Below are positions 41,979 through 51,241 of a stretch of DNA of 64,000 nucleotides, one piece after another. The notes beneath the pieces are model-generated. The model saw only the letters and a program-made list of their open reading frames with translations, was not told where the DNA came from and did not search any database. The position numbers and the translations under genes are program-made. Position 1 is the stretch's first letter; the number at the start of each line of letters is the position of its first letter. The stretch comes from JANMES01 sp038229715. GTDB lineage: Bacteria > Planctomycetota > Phycisphaerae > Tepidisphaerales > Tepidisphaeraceae. Location: assembly GCA_038229715.1 (NCBI GenBank), contig JBBROD010000009.1:11583-75582 (forward strand), written 5' to 3'.

Positions 41979-43427
41979 ATGATCGCAATGGCCGATAAAC
42001 CAACGACCGAACAACTGACCACCGAGCAGACCGGTGCGCAATCGCCTACGGTCAATCCGTTGCTTTTCGGCCAGGGCGTGCTTTACGCCAGCGGTGGGTG
42101 TGCTTCAAACCCGCTGAACTTCCCCGGCTATGGCGGTCTGTACGATCGGACGTATCTCACTTACCGATGGATGCTCCAGCACCCGATCGTTCGGTTAGTG
42201 CGAACGATCAGCATCGCGCCGATCCTCGCAAGCTATTGGCAGTACAAGTCGGCTGACGACACGATTCCCCCCGCCCGGGTGGAACTCATCAAAAAGATGT
42301 TCGATCGGCTGCGTCAACGCGCCATGACTGACATCCTGCGGGGCCGTGATTACGGCTGGGCACCGTTTGAACCCTTATGGGAGTTGCGTAACGGAGAAAT
42401 CTGGCTCACCGAACTCAAGCCACTCACCCCGGAATGGACAACCATTTTAACCGATGAAACCGGACGGTTTATCGGCCTGCAGGCCAACACGCTAGAGAAT
42501 AAGGGTATGACGTTTATGGTGGATGGGAAGTCGTTTTCCGGCTTGCCCGCTCCGTACAAGGCATGGGTTTACACCTACGATCGAGAATGCGGCAATCTCT
42601 ACGGCCGATCGTGGCTGGAGAACATCCGCGAAACGGCATGGAAGGATTGGCTCGACTGCGCCCAACAGCTGCAGAAACTGTCGGGTTCGATCAGCGGCAC
42701 ACAGATCATTATGAAATCGCCGAACGCGCAGAAGGATCAGTGCATCGCACTGGTCAAGGCGCTGGCGAACGGTGCGGTAGGCGGATGGGTTCCGTCGATG
42801 CTGAAAGACGTGAAGCCGGGTGACAACGTGGATTGGACCGCTCTTGCCGAGATGGCTAAGGCGTCGGTCATCGGCTGGGAACTCTTAGACTTCGGAACTC
42901 GCACGCCGGCTATTGCGGGTTTGCTCGAGCGAATGCGACACGATGAGGATCTGATCTTCGCTGGCGGATTACGACCCAGCCGATCGGGGTTGGAAGGCAA
43001 ACACGGCACCAAAGCTGAGGCGGGCGTTCACTCTGATACGGGCATGATGGCCAGCGAACTGGACGACGACGACATTGCCAGCCAACTGCAGCCGATGGTT
43101 GATGCGGTTTTGGAATTGAACTTCGGGCCTGACGCACGCGGCTCAGTGTACATCGACCCGCCGCCGCTGCTGGATTCGAAGTCTCAACGGTTTTCCGACT
43201 TCCTCACGGCCATTTCAACGAATGGTGACGTGTCGACCGCGTTGGCCAATTATGCCGACGTGGCCGACCTGTTGGATGGGTTGGATATTCCAATTAAGGA
43301 AGGCGCTAAGTTTGAGATAGTGAGTACGAAAGCGGCACCCGTTGCACCTGTTGATCCGAACACACCGATCACGCGAGTATCCACGATGGAAAAGCGGCTG
43401 GGTAAACGTCTGCAGAAGGCGGGGTAA
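41979..43427 (+). CDS. Portal protein, DUF935/Mu gp29-like
   Basis: 482 residues from the ATG at 41979 (ATG 41988 is an alternative). H-P-I-V-R-L-V-R-T-I-S-I-A-P, R-G-R-D-Y-G-W-A-P-F-E-P-L-W and the lysine-rich core resemble Mu-type portals. It forms the ring through which DNA enters the head. It is followed directly by the MuF-like gene, as in Mu. Confidence 0.82.
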   Translation: MIAMADKPTTEQLTTEQTGAQSPTVNPLLFGQGVLYASGGCASNPLNFPGYGGLYDRTYLTYRWMLQHPIVRLVRTISIAPILASYWQYKSADDTIPPARVELIKKMFDRLRQRAMTDILRGRDYGWAPFEPLWELRNGEIWLTELKPLTPEWTTILTDETGRFIGLQANTLENKGMTFMVDGKSFSGLPAPYKAWVYTYDRECGNLYGRSWLENIRETAWKDWLDCAQQLQKLSGSISGTQIIMKSPNAQKDQCIALVKALANGAVGGWVPSMLKDVKPGDNVDWTALAEMAKASVIGWELLDFGTRTPAIAGLLERMRHDEDLIFAGGLRPSRSGLEGKHGTKAEAGVHSDTGMMASELDDDDIASQLQPMVDAVLELNFGPDARGSVYIDPPPLLDSKSQRFSDFLTAISTNGDVSTALANYADVADLLDGLDIPIKEGAKFEIVSTKAAPVAPVDPNTPITRVSTMEKRLGKRLQKAG

Positions 43428-44246
43428 ATGTCGCCGCAGGATTTCGCCAAAAAGATCGAACGCGACCGCCGCCGACGTGAGGACGAACTACTCCTGCTGC
43501 TGCTTTTGCTTGCGGGAACGGCCGAGCGTGAATCCGCTGTCTTCCTGAAGCATGGTCTACCCATCAACCGGGTACTCAGCAACACGTTTCTAGGCCAATC
43601 AGGCACCGGGGGGGCGGTGATGCTTATCGCTCAGTCAATGGCCGATGCGCACCGTGACGCATTCCGTCGGGTTGGTCTGACAAGCGGCGAACCGATTAAA
43701 TCGACCGATGCCGGCGACATTGCCCGAATCGTGGCCGCATATCAGGAATCGGCCAAGCTGGCCGCCCAGGCGATGGTGAACACGCTCGCCCGGGCCGTAC
43801 TTGATCTCAAGGACAAATCCCCGGGCCTGACTCCGCGGCAGGTGGTGAAAGAGGCGTTCGACACGTCTGGGTATGCCCGCAGCAACCCCTACGCACTCAA
43901 CGCTGGCGTAGAGCGGGCGATCGTTCAGGCCAGCAACGCCGGAATGCTGTCGGCGGGGCGGAAGTCGTTCAAGGACGAGGGCGGACAGCCAGTGAAGATC
44001 GTGGAAGCGTTTCAGCAGATCAGCGTGCTGGATGACCGCACGACCGAACTCTGTACGGAACGGGATCATTTGACGCTCGATTCTTACGACCCGTTCTGGA
44101 CGTGGAACTGTCCACCACTGCATTACGGTTGCCGATCGATTCTGCGGCCGATCTTCGATCGAAATTTTATCGCCAGTACCCGATTGCCGGTACTTCAGCC
44201 TGAGCCGGGATTTGGTGTTGCTCCGGCGGGCATCTTCTACCTGTAG
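43428..44246 (+). CDS. MuF-like head morphogenesis protein
   Basis: 272 residues. The C-terminal S-V-L-D-D-R-T-T-E-L-C, C-P-P-L-H-Y-G-C-R-S-I-L is the MuF minor-capsid signature with conserved Cys/His. The N-terminus has a charged helix and a long leucine run. A few copies sit inside the procapsid near the portal. It starts immediately after the portal stop. Confidence 0.85.
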   Translation: MSPQDFAKKIERDRRRREDELLLLLLLLAGTAERESAVFLKHGLPINRVLSNTFLGQSGTGGAVMLIAQSMADAHRDAFRRVGLTSGEPIKSTDAGDIARIVAAYQESAKLAAQAMVNTLARAVLDLKDKSPGLTPRQVVKEAFDTSGYARSNPYALNAGVERAIVQASNAGMLSAGRKSFKDEGGQPVKIVEAFQQISVLDDRTTELCTERDHLTLDSYDPFWTWNCPPLHYGCRSILRPIFDRNFIASTRLPVLQPEPGFGVAPAGIFYL

Positions 44247-44268
44247 ACCTCATTCGGTGATTGAAATC

Positions 44269-45960
44269 ATGAATCAACTCACACATAGCGGGCATGTTCT
44301 CCAATTGAGCGAAGGCGACGATGCGGGCGGGCATTGGGTGACCATCGCTGGCGCTCATGTCTTCATTGGAAAGGATGGAACGATCGAACAAGGGCCGGCG
44401 GAACTCAAAGGAAAGACGATTGAAGAAGCATCAAAAGAAGGAAAGCATGTAACAGAAGTTCATGGAAGCAAAAAACCCGTTACCGATCCATCTTCTCCAA
44501 GTGAACTTTCATCGCAGATTGAAGAAGATCACCCCGGATTAAAACTAGAAATCCAGAACAAGAAATCATCCGATGGTCCCGTATGGGAACTCGCAAAAAT
44601 CGTAGTCCCAGAGGATTCCCGAGGAATGGGTATCGGGTCAAGCGTGATGAAAAGAATTACCGAAGCTGCCGACAAAGCGGGTGCAACTTTATCATTGTCG
44701 CCCTCAACGGATTTCGGGGCTTCAAGCGTTTCGCGTCTGAAGTCGTTTTATGCCGGATTTGGGTTCGTGGCGAACAAAGGCCGTGCTGCTGATCTGTCAA
44801 TTGGCGGATCAATGATTCGTACACCGAAAAAAAGCGAGATCGCCTTCAGTCGCGCGACCGTCATCGCATCCCCCGACGCTGAATTTAAGCCCGCGTTAAC
44901 ACTCGGGCAGGGTTTGCCTCCTGAAGTAATGGGCCAGCCCGCCGCGTACTTCTGGAAGGAAGCTTTAGTTCCCGGGAACTATCAGGACCGTGCCGGTACG
45001 AAGTTCACGATTGACGCCAAGCGGGTCGATAACCTGATTGCCAATTTCAACAAGGCGAAGGCCAATGGGTTTACGCCACGTGTTCCGGACGGCCATACCA
45101 GCAGTGCTAAGACCAATATGGGTTTCATCCTCGAAGCGCGTAAGAACTCACGCGGCGGATTGGAACTGCTTCACCAAATGGTCGGCGACGATGCAATCAA
45201 GGCTGTCGCCCGCAACAAAACCAGTATTTGCACGGTGGCTAATGCCATCGACGAACACGGGAATGAATACGACGAGCTGATCGATCACAACGCGATCGTT
45301 CCCGACCCTCAACTCAACAATCTACGGGACTTTGTCCCCGCGCTTGCCGCCAGTCGTGCCGCAACGGAAAGCGCGATCGTTTTGACCCCTGCGGCCGATA
45401 CCGAAAGGAGTCCAGAAATGGACCTTATCAAACTCCGCGAAGCTATCGGCGCGGCCAAGGAAGTTACCGATGAACAAGTGATCTCCCAAGCTGTCGCCAA
45501 ATTGGGAGAAAGCACCACGCAACTGCAGTTGAGTCGCTCGGCCGTCGATACGACGAAAACCGACCTCACTACCGCCATCACCCGCGCCGAACAGGCTGAA
45601 GCCAAGGTGCTCGAACTCTCCCGGATGAACAGCGCCCCCGATCTGGATGTCCTGAATGATCGCGCAGCCCTCAAAAGCGAGCGAATCGATCTGGCTCTGG
45701 AACGCGGTCAATGCACTAAGGCGCAAGCCGACCTACTCAAAGCCAGCCTGAAGGATGGCGACAAGCCCGCCGTACTCATGCTGAGCAAGTCGGGCACCCA
45801 CGGCACCCCGGTCGACCTGATGCTGAAGGTTCTGGAGTTGAACAAGCCGTTCGTCGGCCTGAGTCTCTCCCGCGCGCAGCAGCTTCCCGACCCCAACAAC
45901 CCCAGCCCCGCGATGACCGAAGCGCGGAAAAAGGAATTGCTCGCCCATGCGGGCGTGTAA
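44269..45960 (+). CDS. Prohead protease (Mu gpI-like) with inserted GNAT domain
   Basis: 563 residues. Residues 20-50 (H-W-V-T-I-A-G-A-H-V-F-I, Q-G-P-A-E-L-K-G-K) are a linker module common after MuF. Residues 88-187 form a GNAT acetyltransferase-like domain: A-K-I-V-V-P-E-D-S-R-G-M-G-I-G with the CoA loop at 118-123, then F-Y-A-G-F-G-F-V. Residues 205-380 are protease-like (P-R-V-P-D-G-H). From 384 on it is scaffold, which also has its own start. The acetyltransferase could be packaged with the head. Confidence 0.75.
   Translation: MNQLTHSGHVLQLSEGDDAGGHWVTIAGAHVFIGKDGTIEQGPAELKGKTIEEASKEGKHVTEVHGSKKPVTDPSSPSELSSQIEEDHPGLKLEIQNKKSSDGPVWELAKIVVPEDSRGMGIGSSVMKRITEAADKAGATLSLSPSTDFGASSVSRLKSFYAGFGFVANKGRAADLSIGGSMIRTPKKSEIAFSRATVIASPDAEFKPALTLGQGLPPEVMGQPAAYFWKEALVPGNYQDRAGTKFTIDAKRVDNLIANFNKAKANGFTPRVPDGHTSSAKTNMGFILEARKNSRGGLELLHQMVGDDAIKAVARNKTSICTVANAIDEHGNEYDELIDHNAIVPDPQLNNLRDFVPALAASRAATESAIVLTPAADTERSPEMDLIKLREAIGAAKEVTDEQVISQAVAKLGESTTQLQLSRSAVDTTKTDLTTAITRAEQAEAKVLELSRMNSAPDLDVLNDRAALKSERIDLALERGQCTKAQADLLKASLKDGDKPAVLMLSKSGTHGTPVDLMLKVLELNKPFVGLSLSRAQQLPDPNNPSPAMTEARKKELLAHAGV
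45418..45960 (+). CDS. Nested in-frame scaffold protein
   Basis: 180 residues, same frame and stop as the protease. The ATG at 45418 has AAGGAG at 45405-45410, 7 bases upstream, much better than the site of the long form. The helical, charged sequence (T-A-I-T-R-A-E-Q-A-E-A-K-V-L-E-L-S) suits a scaffold. Mu I/Z and lambda C/Nu3 use the same arrangement. Confidence 0.75.
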   Translation: MDLIKLREAIGAAKEVTDEQVISQAVAKLGESTTQLQLSRSAVDTTKTDLTTAITRAEQAEAKVLELSRMNSAPDLDVLNDRAALKSERIDLALERGQCTKAQADLLKASLKDGDKPAVLMLSKSGTHGTPVDLMLKVLELNKPFVGLSLSRAQQLPDPNNPSPAMTEARKKELLAHAGV

Positions 45961-46009
45961 TCCGCTTTGAGTCGTTTCCCACAACCCTAACCCTATTGGA
46001 GTAATTCCC

Positions 46010-46744
46010 ATGCCTACGACCCTCGAAACCTTTGCTCTGAACATGCTTCAGCCGGCCCAGCGTCCCGAAGACGCACGACAGGACGCCATGCGGATGGCCG
46101 CGAGCCTGACGATCAGCAAGGGCCAAGCCCTCAGCGTCACAACCGCAACCGGACTCGGTGGCCTGTTGGTCCCCGGCGGATCTGGCGGCGCTCAGAACTT
46201 CGTCGCCTTTTCGATGTATGACGCTCTGACCGACGCAAGCGGCAACGTGTTTTTTGCCGATTCGTCGACGCCCAGTTGGCGTAACACCCCTCGGCAGGTT
46301 CTGCCGATCTGGGTGGCTGGTATTTTCGACCCGTCCGATTTGAAGACCAAAGCGACCCCGGTCGCGGAAGTCGACACGTTCACCCCGGCCAACGTCACCA
46401 CGGGCGACGTTGACACCCTGACCTACACCGCTGCCGATGGCACGGTGACCACGATCAGCGTGACGATCGGCGCAACCCAAACCGCAACGGCTGCCTCTAC
46501 GCTGCTCATTGCGGCATGGAACGCCAATGCGACGACTGCCGCCATTGCGACCGCCTCTGGAACTGCAACGGTCGTTCTGACGGGCGTAACCGCCGGCACG
46601 TCATTCACTGTAGCCAGCAGCGTAGTCGGAACCGGCACGTTGACCCGGGCGGCGACGACTGCCGCTTCGGGCCGATCGTTGGCTGATGTTCTTGTCGGCT
46701 GCCCCGGTGCCCGTCTGCTTCACAACGGCTTTTGGAAAATCTAA
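46010..46744 (+). CDS. Head decoration-like protein with inserted beta domain
   Basis: 244 residues. The N- and C-terminal parts (1-115, 215-244) would form the core. The middle (about 122-210) is a Thr/Ala-rich beta domain of the kind repeated in phage surface proteins. The position between scaffold and major capsid suggests a decoration or stabilising protein. Confidence 0.55.
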   Translation: MPTTLETFALNMLQPAQRPEDARQDAMRMAASLTISKGQALSVTTATGLGGLLVPGGSGGAQNFVAFSMYDALTDASGNVFFADSSTPSWRNTPRQVLPIWVAGIFDPSDLKTKATPVAEVDTFTPANVTTGDVDTLTYTAADGTVTTISVTIGATQTATAASTLLIAAWNANATTAAIATASGTATVVLTGVTAGTSFTVASSVVGTGTLTRAATTAASGRSLADVLVGCPGARLLHNGFWKI

Positions 46745-46788
46745 TCGCCGTCCTTTTCCATCAACAACAACCCCTTTAGGAGTGCCAC

Positions 46789-47850
46789 ATGGCGACCTTC
46801 AATTACCCTACCAACTTCGAACTCCAGCAGATCGAGCCGGACCTTGCCGCAAAGGCGGAAGCCGGTCGATTGGGTCTGGAAATCATGCCCATCCGCAACG
46901 CCAACGCCGCCGAAGTCCGCTGGAATCAGCAGGACAATTTCTACGGCCTGCAGGCCCTTCGCGGCCTCGACGGTGCGCCCACTCGCGTTCAGCGGGTTGG
47001 GAACAAGACCTACACCTACGAACCGGGCGTTTTCGGCGAATTCGTCGACATCACTGAATCGGAACTGACGCGCCGATCGGGTTACTCCCCGGTCGGAACG
47101 CCGATCGACGTGACCGACCTCGTGGTGGACGCGGACAATCAACTGATCAACCGTGAACTCGACCGGATCGAATCGACGATCTGGACCTTGCTCACCACAG
47201 GTACGTTCAGCATCAAGATGGACGGCCCGAACGGAACGCAGGTCGGGTTTACCGACACCTTCAGCATCCAGACCTACGCCGCATCGGTGGCTTGGGCGAC
47301 GGCGGCAACGGCAACCCCGATCACCAACTTCCAGGCGGTTCAACAGCTTGGCGCCGCTGCTGGCCACTCGGTCGACTTGGGTGCCGGTGCGGTGGCGTAC
47401 ATGAACAGCGTGACGAGCAATCGCATGTTGAACAATACCAACGCATCGGACCTGTCGGGGCGTCGGATCAATGGTGGCAACACCACGAACAGCATCGCCG
47501 ACGTGAACAAATACTTAGCGGCTCAGAATCTCCCGCAAATTCAGGTCTACGACGGCGGATACCAGTCGACGGTAACCGTCGGTGCAACGGTCGGCACCTA
47601 CACCAAGTTCATCCCGGACGGCAAGGCGGTGGTGGTCGGCAAGCGCACCAGCGGCGCGAAAATCGGCGAGTACCTGAAAACCCGGAACGCCAGCAATGGC
47701 CTGATGCCGGGTTCGTATGCGTACACGATCGACCGTGCCAACGGCGTCAATGCCGAGAAACGCACGCCGGCGAACATCGAACGGCATCGTGGTCACAATG
47801 GCGGTCCGGTGATCTACCTGCCGTCGGCCGTTGTCGTCATGTCGGTCTAA
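46789..47850 (+). CDS. Major capsid protein
   Basis: 353 residues. It follows the decoration gene after a good ribosome site (AGGAG). E-S-T-I-W-T-L-L and the long C-terminal section (Y-L-A-A-Q-N-L-P-Q-I-Q-V-Y-D-G-G-Y) resemble E-type capsid proteins of HK97 fold. Length and position fit. Confidence 0.75.
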   Translation: MATFNYPTNFELQQIEPDLAAKAEAGRLGLEIMPIRNANAAEVRWNQQDNFYGLQALRGLDGAPTRVQRVGNKTYTYEPGVFGEFVDITESELTRRSGYSPVGTPIDVTDLVVDADNQLINRELDRIESTIWTLLTTGTFSIKMDGPNGTQVGFTDTFSIQTYAASVAWATAATATPITNFQAVQQLGAAAGHSVDLGAGAVAYMNSVTSNRMLNNTNASDLSGRRINGGNTTNSIADVNKYLAAQNLPQIQVYDGGYQSTVTVGATVGTYTKFIPDGKAVVVGKRTSGAKIGEYLKTRNASNGLMPGSYAYTIDRANGVNAEKRTPANIERHRGHNGGPVIYLPSAVVVMSV

Positions 47851-47872
47851 TCTCTCCCAAGGAATTGTGACC

Positions 47873-48151
47873 ATGAGTAAGGCAATCAACCTGCGTGTCC
47901 TGTTCACTCAGTTCGCCAGTTGGCCCAAAGGCTTCGTCCTTTCTACCGATGACCTTCCTCCAGGAGCAGACCTTCAACGTCTCTTGGACTTAAAGGCGGT
48001 GGAAGTGGTGGAAGATACCCGCACGGGGGAACCACCGCTTGGGCCTGACACGTTCGAAGTCGTTAAAAACCCCGAAGCCGAACCGGCGCATAAGGAAGTG
48101 ATTCCCGAAGCACCGAAGTCCGAACCGGCAAAAAGGACCGCAGGCAAGTAG
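47873..48151 (+). CDS. Small virion-region protein
   Basis: 92 residues from the ATG at 47873 (AAGGAA upstream). The C-terminal third is a Pro/Lys/Glu-rich tail ending K-R-T-A-G-K. It is possibly a head fibre or capsid-associated protein. No family recognised. Confidence 0.5.
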   Translation: MSKAINLRVLFTQFASWPKGFVLSTDDLPPGADLQRLLDLKAVEVVEDTRTGEPPLGPDTFEVVKNPEAEPAHKEVIPEAPKSEPAKRTAGK

Positions 48152-48223
48152 CAGTCGGTCAATCACTCTCTCCCTCGGGAAGCCGGAGGAGAGAGTTTTA
48201 AGTCAATTAACGGAGACAATTAC

Positions 48224-49033
48224 ATGGCCCTTAAAACTACACAGATTCGATTCAAAGCCGACGGCGGCGAAACAACCACCATCGGGAATCAGAGCATCAG
48301 TATCCCCCAATCCGGCGGGTTCTACGAAAAGACGATCAAGCTGACCAACGGTACGGGCGCGGGGAAGGCTCAGAAATGGGCGGCAGTGTCGATCAGCCTG
48401 GCGGCGGCTGCTCAGACCACTATCAACCTGCAGGCGGTTGCGACAGGCGTTCTGGGCGTGGCCGTGAATTTCACCAACGTCAAAGCAATGATCGTTGAAA
48501 ACAGTAACACAGATCAGGAAGTCGACACCGTGACTATTACCGGCTCGCCCACGGGCGGTACGTTCACGATCACAGTTGCCGGCCAAACTACATCGGCATT
48601 GGCCTACAACGCGGTATCGACCACTACGGTACAAACAGCCGTACAAGCTCTGTCCACCGTGGGCACGGGCAACGCGACTGTGACCGGATCGGCTGGCGGA
48701 CCTTACACGATCATCTTCGCTGCTTCGTTGGGCGCTATGACCGTCACGGCATCAGGCGCGAGTTTGACGGGCGGAAGCACGCCATCAGCAACCGCTGCCC
48801 GTGTCCCAAGCGATCTTGTGATTGGTGACGACAGTAGCGGGACCAACGTCTGGTCGGCTCTGTTCAAGGGCACGAACGCACGCCTTGTCTGCCAACCGGG
48901 CGAATCGATCCAGAAGGCTACCACCACCAAGGCCGGGTACGCGGTCGATTCCACCCACAAGAATCTATTACTGACCAACGCCGGATCGGTGGCATTGACC
49001 GGCCTGCTGCTGCTTTGTGGCGAGGGAAGCTAA
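48224..49033 (+). CDS. Virion protein with inserted phage Ig-like repeat
   Basis: 269 residues. The central region (about 100-190: G-S-P-T-G-G-T-F-T-I-T-V, A-L-A-Y-N-A, V-Q-T-A-V-Q-A-L) matches a beta-repeat common on phage surfaces. The flanks would form a second small domain. Probably a capsid or tail-surface decoration. Confidence 0.58.
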   Translation: MALKTTQIRFKADGGETTTIGNQSISIPQSGGFYEKTIKLTNGTGAGKAQKWAAVSISLAAAAQTTINLQAVATGVLGVAVNFTNVKAMIVENSNTDQEVDTVTITGSPTGGTFTITVAGQTTSALAYNAVSTTTVQTAVQALSTVGTGNATVTGSAGGPYTIIFAASLGAMTVTASGASLTGGSTPSATAARVPSDLVIGDDSSGTNVWSALFKGTNARLVCQPGESIQKATTTKAGYAVDSTHKNLLLTNAGSVALTGLLLLCGEGS

Positions 49034-49035
49034 CG

Positions 49036-49248
49036 ATGAAACTCAGCGCCACTGACCCCGAAGCAAGCAACGTGAAGCGCGTCACCGTCGATGGTGTCGA
49101 TGTGACCAACCGATGCGCATCGGTGGATACCGAACTTGGCTGGGCAGTGTGCCTGACATTTGACGACAAAGGAAATATTGTCGCACCGAACGGTTTTATT
49201 CAATACGAGAACGTTCGCGGAAATATTGAAATTGAATGGCGGAGCTAA
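49036..49248 (+). CDS. Small structural-region protein, paralogue 1
   Basis: 70 residues from the ATG at 49036. V-D-G-V-D-V-T-N-R-C-A-S-V-D aligns with E-G-V-D-I-T-A-R-C-F-A-F-D in the next gene, so the two are tandem paralogues. Function unknown. Confidence 0.52.
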   Translation: MKLSATDPEASNVKRVTVDGVDVTNRCASVDTELGWAVCLTFDDKGNIVAPNGFIQYENVRGNIEIEWRS

Positions 49249-49553
49249 TGCGTCACATCAAGGATGAACCGTACCTATTCGCGTCCGAACAGGTCGCGAC
49301 CGTGGCGCACGAGGGCGTAGACATCACCGCCCGATGCTTTGCGTTCGATGTCGCGCCTGGGTTCGCTTACTGCTTCAAGATGAAGGACGGAGCAATCGAA
49401 CTGGATTCGTCGGGAGCGAAGAACACCGAAACCCTGCTTGGGCGAATCAGCTTCACTATCGGTAGCGGTGAATGGCATCGCGGGCCGGCCAACATCAGCG
49501 GCCATACCGGCGAGCGTAAGCCCATTCAAACCGTTTCGCTCAAGAAGTCGTAA
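49248..49553 (+). CDS. Small structural-region protein, paralogue 2
   Basis: 101 residues from ATG 49248, which overlaps the previous TAA (TAATG); ATG 49236 is an alternative start. It shares the V-D-I-T-x-R-C core and the C-F-K-M-K-D-G strand with its upstream neighbour and has a longer tail. Confidence 0.52.
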   Translation: MRHIKDEPYLFASEQVATVAHEGVDITARCFAFDVAPGFAYCFKMKDGAIELDSSGAKNTETLLGRISFTIGSGEWHRGPANISGHTGERKPIQTVSLKKS

Positions 49554-49555
49554 CC

Positions 49556-50098
49556 ATGCCCCCACTCGATACATCGCTGACCGTGTACAACCAGTTGTGG
49601 ACGCTGCTGGAAGCCTCGCCAACGTTTACGTCGCTGGTTTTGGTGGGCAACCGCTTGAAGGCCACCGCGCAACGAGTGAGCGAGCGAGACGCTGTGAAAT
49701 CCGCACCGGCGGATTTCCCGAAAGTTCGTATCGACATCGCCGATGAGACGGATAACGACCGCTCACCCAAAGTGTTCGGCCAGAACACGACCACGTTCAC
49801 GGCATCCGACTGTGATTATGGCGTACCCATCCGGCTCAACGTCACAATCAAGATCGTCCACGATGACACCCGGCTTGCTTACCAAACTCCGGTTGAAGCG
49901 GCGGTGCGAGGTGCGATTCTCTTGCACGGCCGAAACCTCGGTATCGATTGGGTGACAAACGTCGTCATGCAGGGAGCCAAGCGGGCCGTTGAAAACAGTC
50001 CCGATACCAACGGCACACAACGCACGATCAGCAAAATCCGCTTGGAGGTTACAGCACGGCCGAAGCTGTCGCTGCTGACCGCCGGCTCAACCATTTAG
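49556..50098 (+). CDS. Tail-completion/neck-type protein
   Basis: 180 residues. V-Y-N-Q-L-W-T-L-L-E-A-S-P-T-F-T and a beta-rich second half suit minor tail or completion proteins that follow the capsid block. Assigned mainly by position. Confidence 0.5.
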   Translation: MPPLDTSLTVYNQLWTLLEASPTFTSLVLVGNRLKATAQRVSERDAVKSAPADFPKVRIDIADETDNDRSPKVFGQNTTTFTASDCDYGVPIRLNVTIKIVHDDTRLAYQTPVEAAVRGAILLHGRNLGIDWVTNVVMQGAKRAVENSPDTNGTQRTISKIRLEVTARPKLSLLTAGSTI

Positions 50099-50107
50099 GA
50101 AAAGATC

Positions 50108-50401
50108 ATGGCAGACAAAGAAAAATTGTACGCGGTTCGATGGGAAGGCGCAGACGACGAACACCTCGGAATGATCGGACTCAGCGTTCCAAGCCTTGAC
50201 CGCGCCAACGCCGCCGCCGCTCGGATTTACAAGAACGTCAAAATCCTGCAGGTGATGAGTGTCACCGGCGAACAACTCGACAAGATGAAGAAAGACCTGC
50301 TCGCCAAGTACGCCGCTCGAATCCCGATCGACGAAAAGACCGGCGGCGTTCCCGAATTGGCGCTTCATAAACCCGAACTGCTGGCGGATGAGAATGTCTG
50401 A
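50108..50401 (+). CDS. Hypothetical connector-region protein
   Basis: 97 residues, alpha/beta (V-P-S-L-D-R-A-N-A-A-A-A-R-I-Y, L-D-K-M-K-K-D-L-L-A-K-Y-A-A-R). No family recognised. It overlaps the next gene by 14 bases. Confidence 0.48.
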   Translation: MADKEKLYAVRWEGADDEHLGMIGLSVPSLDRANAAAARIYKNVKILQVMSVTGEQLDKMKKDLLAKYAARIPIDEKTGGVPELALHKPELLADENV

Positions 50402-50777
50402 TGCACTTCAATTGTTCGATGACATGGAGGCGGATATTGCCTCGGCTGCCCGGACGATCACGGAGAAAATAGTCATCGACGTTCAAGATCGAATCGGGAA
50501 GCCTGTCGGGTTCATCATCGGCCCGCGTGGCGGAACGAAGAAAATACGATCCAAGCCGGGCGAACCACCTCGAAAAGATACCGGAACACTTCAAGCTGGG
50601 ATGACTTCCGAAGTCATCGCCGTGGTGGGCCAAGTTGCCGGGTCGGTGTTCGATGAAGTTCCCTACGCCGAACGACTCGAAGGCAGCTTGGATCGGCCCA
50701 TCCTGACAGACCTCGCGGAAACCTACGAAGATTACATCGCCGACGGCCTTGCGCGTGCAGCCGCTGGCGAGTTTTAA
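50388..50777 (+). CDS. HK97 gp10-like tail-completion protein
   Basis: 129 residues. D-T-G-T-L-Q-A-G-M and V-P-Y-A-E-R-L-E-G are typical of HK97 gp10 family tail-terminator/completion proteins. The start may be 50388 or 50394. It is followed by the tube-protein gene. Confidence 0.6.
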   Translation: MRMSDALQLFDDMEADIASAARTITEKIVIDVQDRIGKPVGFIIGPRGGTKKIRSKPGEPPRKDTGTLQAGMTSEVIAVVGQVAGSVFDEVPYAERLEGSLDRPILTDLAETYEDYIADGLARAAAGEF

Positions 50778-50803
50778 CCTCAAAACCTTTTGGAGACATC
50801 AAC

Positions 50804-51217
50804 ATGGCCCTTGCACTACTCGACGGCACTAGCGCGAACATTGATCTTGAGATCGATAGTTCCTCACTAAAATGCCAGATCAACTCAATGGCGGTTCAGT
50901 TCAACCGTCGCGCCGTCACCCGACCTCCGACGTTCTGCTCGTCGAATTGGGAGAGCGCCATCAACGGAATGAAGTCGATCAACTTCGCCGCCAACGGATT
51001 CCTGGCTCAAGGCGATGCGACGGCAAAACTCGGTCAGTACCACCTGACCGATACTTATCCGCAGATCACCGCGACCTTTGAAACCGGCTGCACGGTCGAT
51101 TTCTCATCGGTCATCGAAGGTGACTCGGGCGCTACACAGGCTGCCGAACTCGCCACCCGTAGCATCACCGGCCGTAACCACAACGACGACGTTGCAGTTG
51201 CTTGGGTTGTGGCCTAA
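50804..51217 (+). CDS. Major tail tube-like protein
   Basis: 137 residues, mainly beta (N-I-D-L-E-I-D-S-S-S-L, Y-P-Q-I-T-A-T-F-E-T). A good ribosome site (TTTGGAGAC) precedes it. Position between the completion and chaperone genes fits the tail tube subunit. Confidence 0.6.
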   Translation: MALALLDGTSANIDLEIDSSSLKCQINSMAVQFNRRAVTRPPTFCSSNWESAINGMKSINFAANGFLAQGDATAKLGQYHLTDTYPQITATFETGCTVDFSSVIEGDSGATQAAELATRSITGRNHNDDVAVAWVVA

Positions 51218-51241
51218 TCCCTCTCTCAATAGGAATATCTC

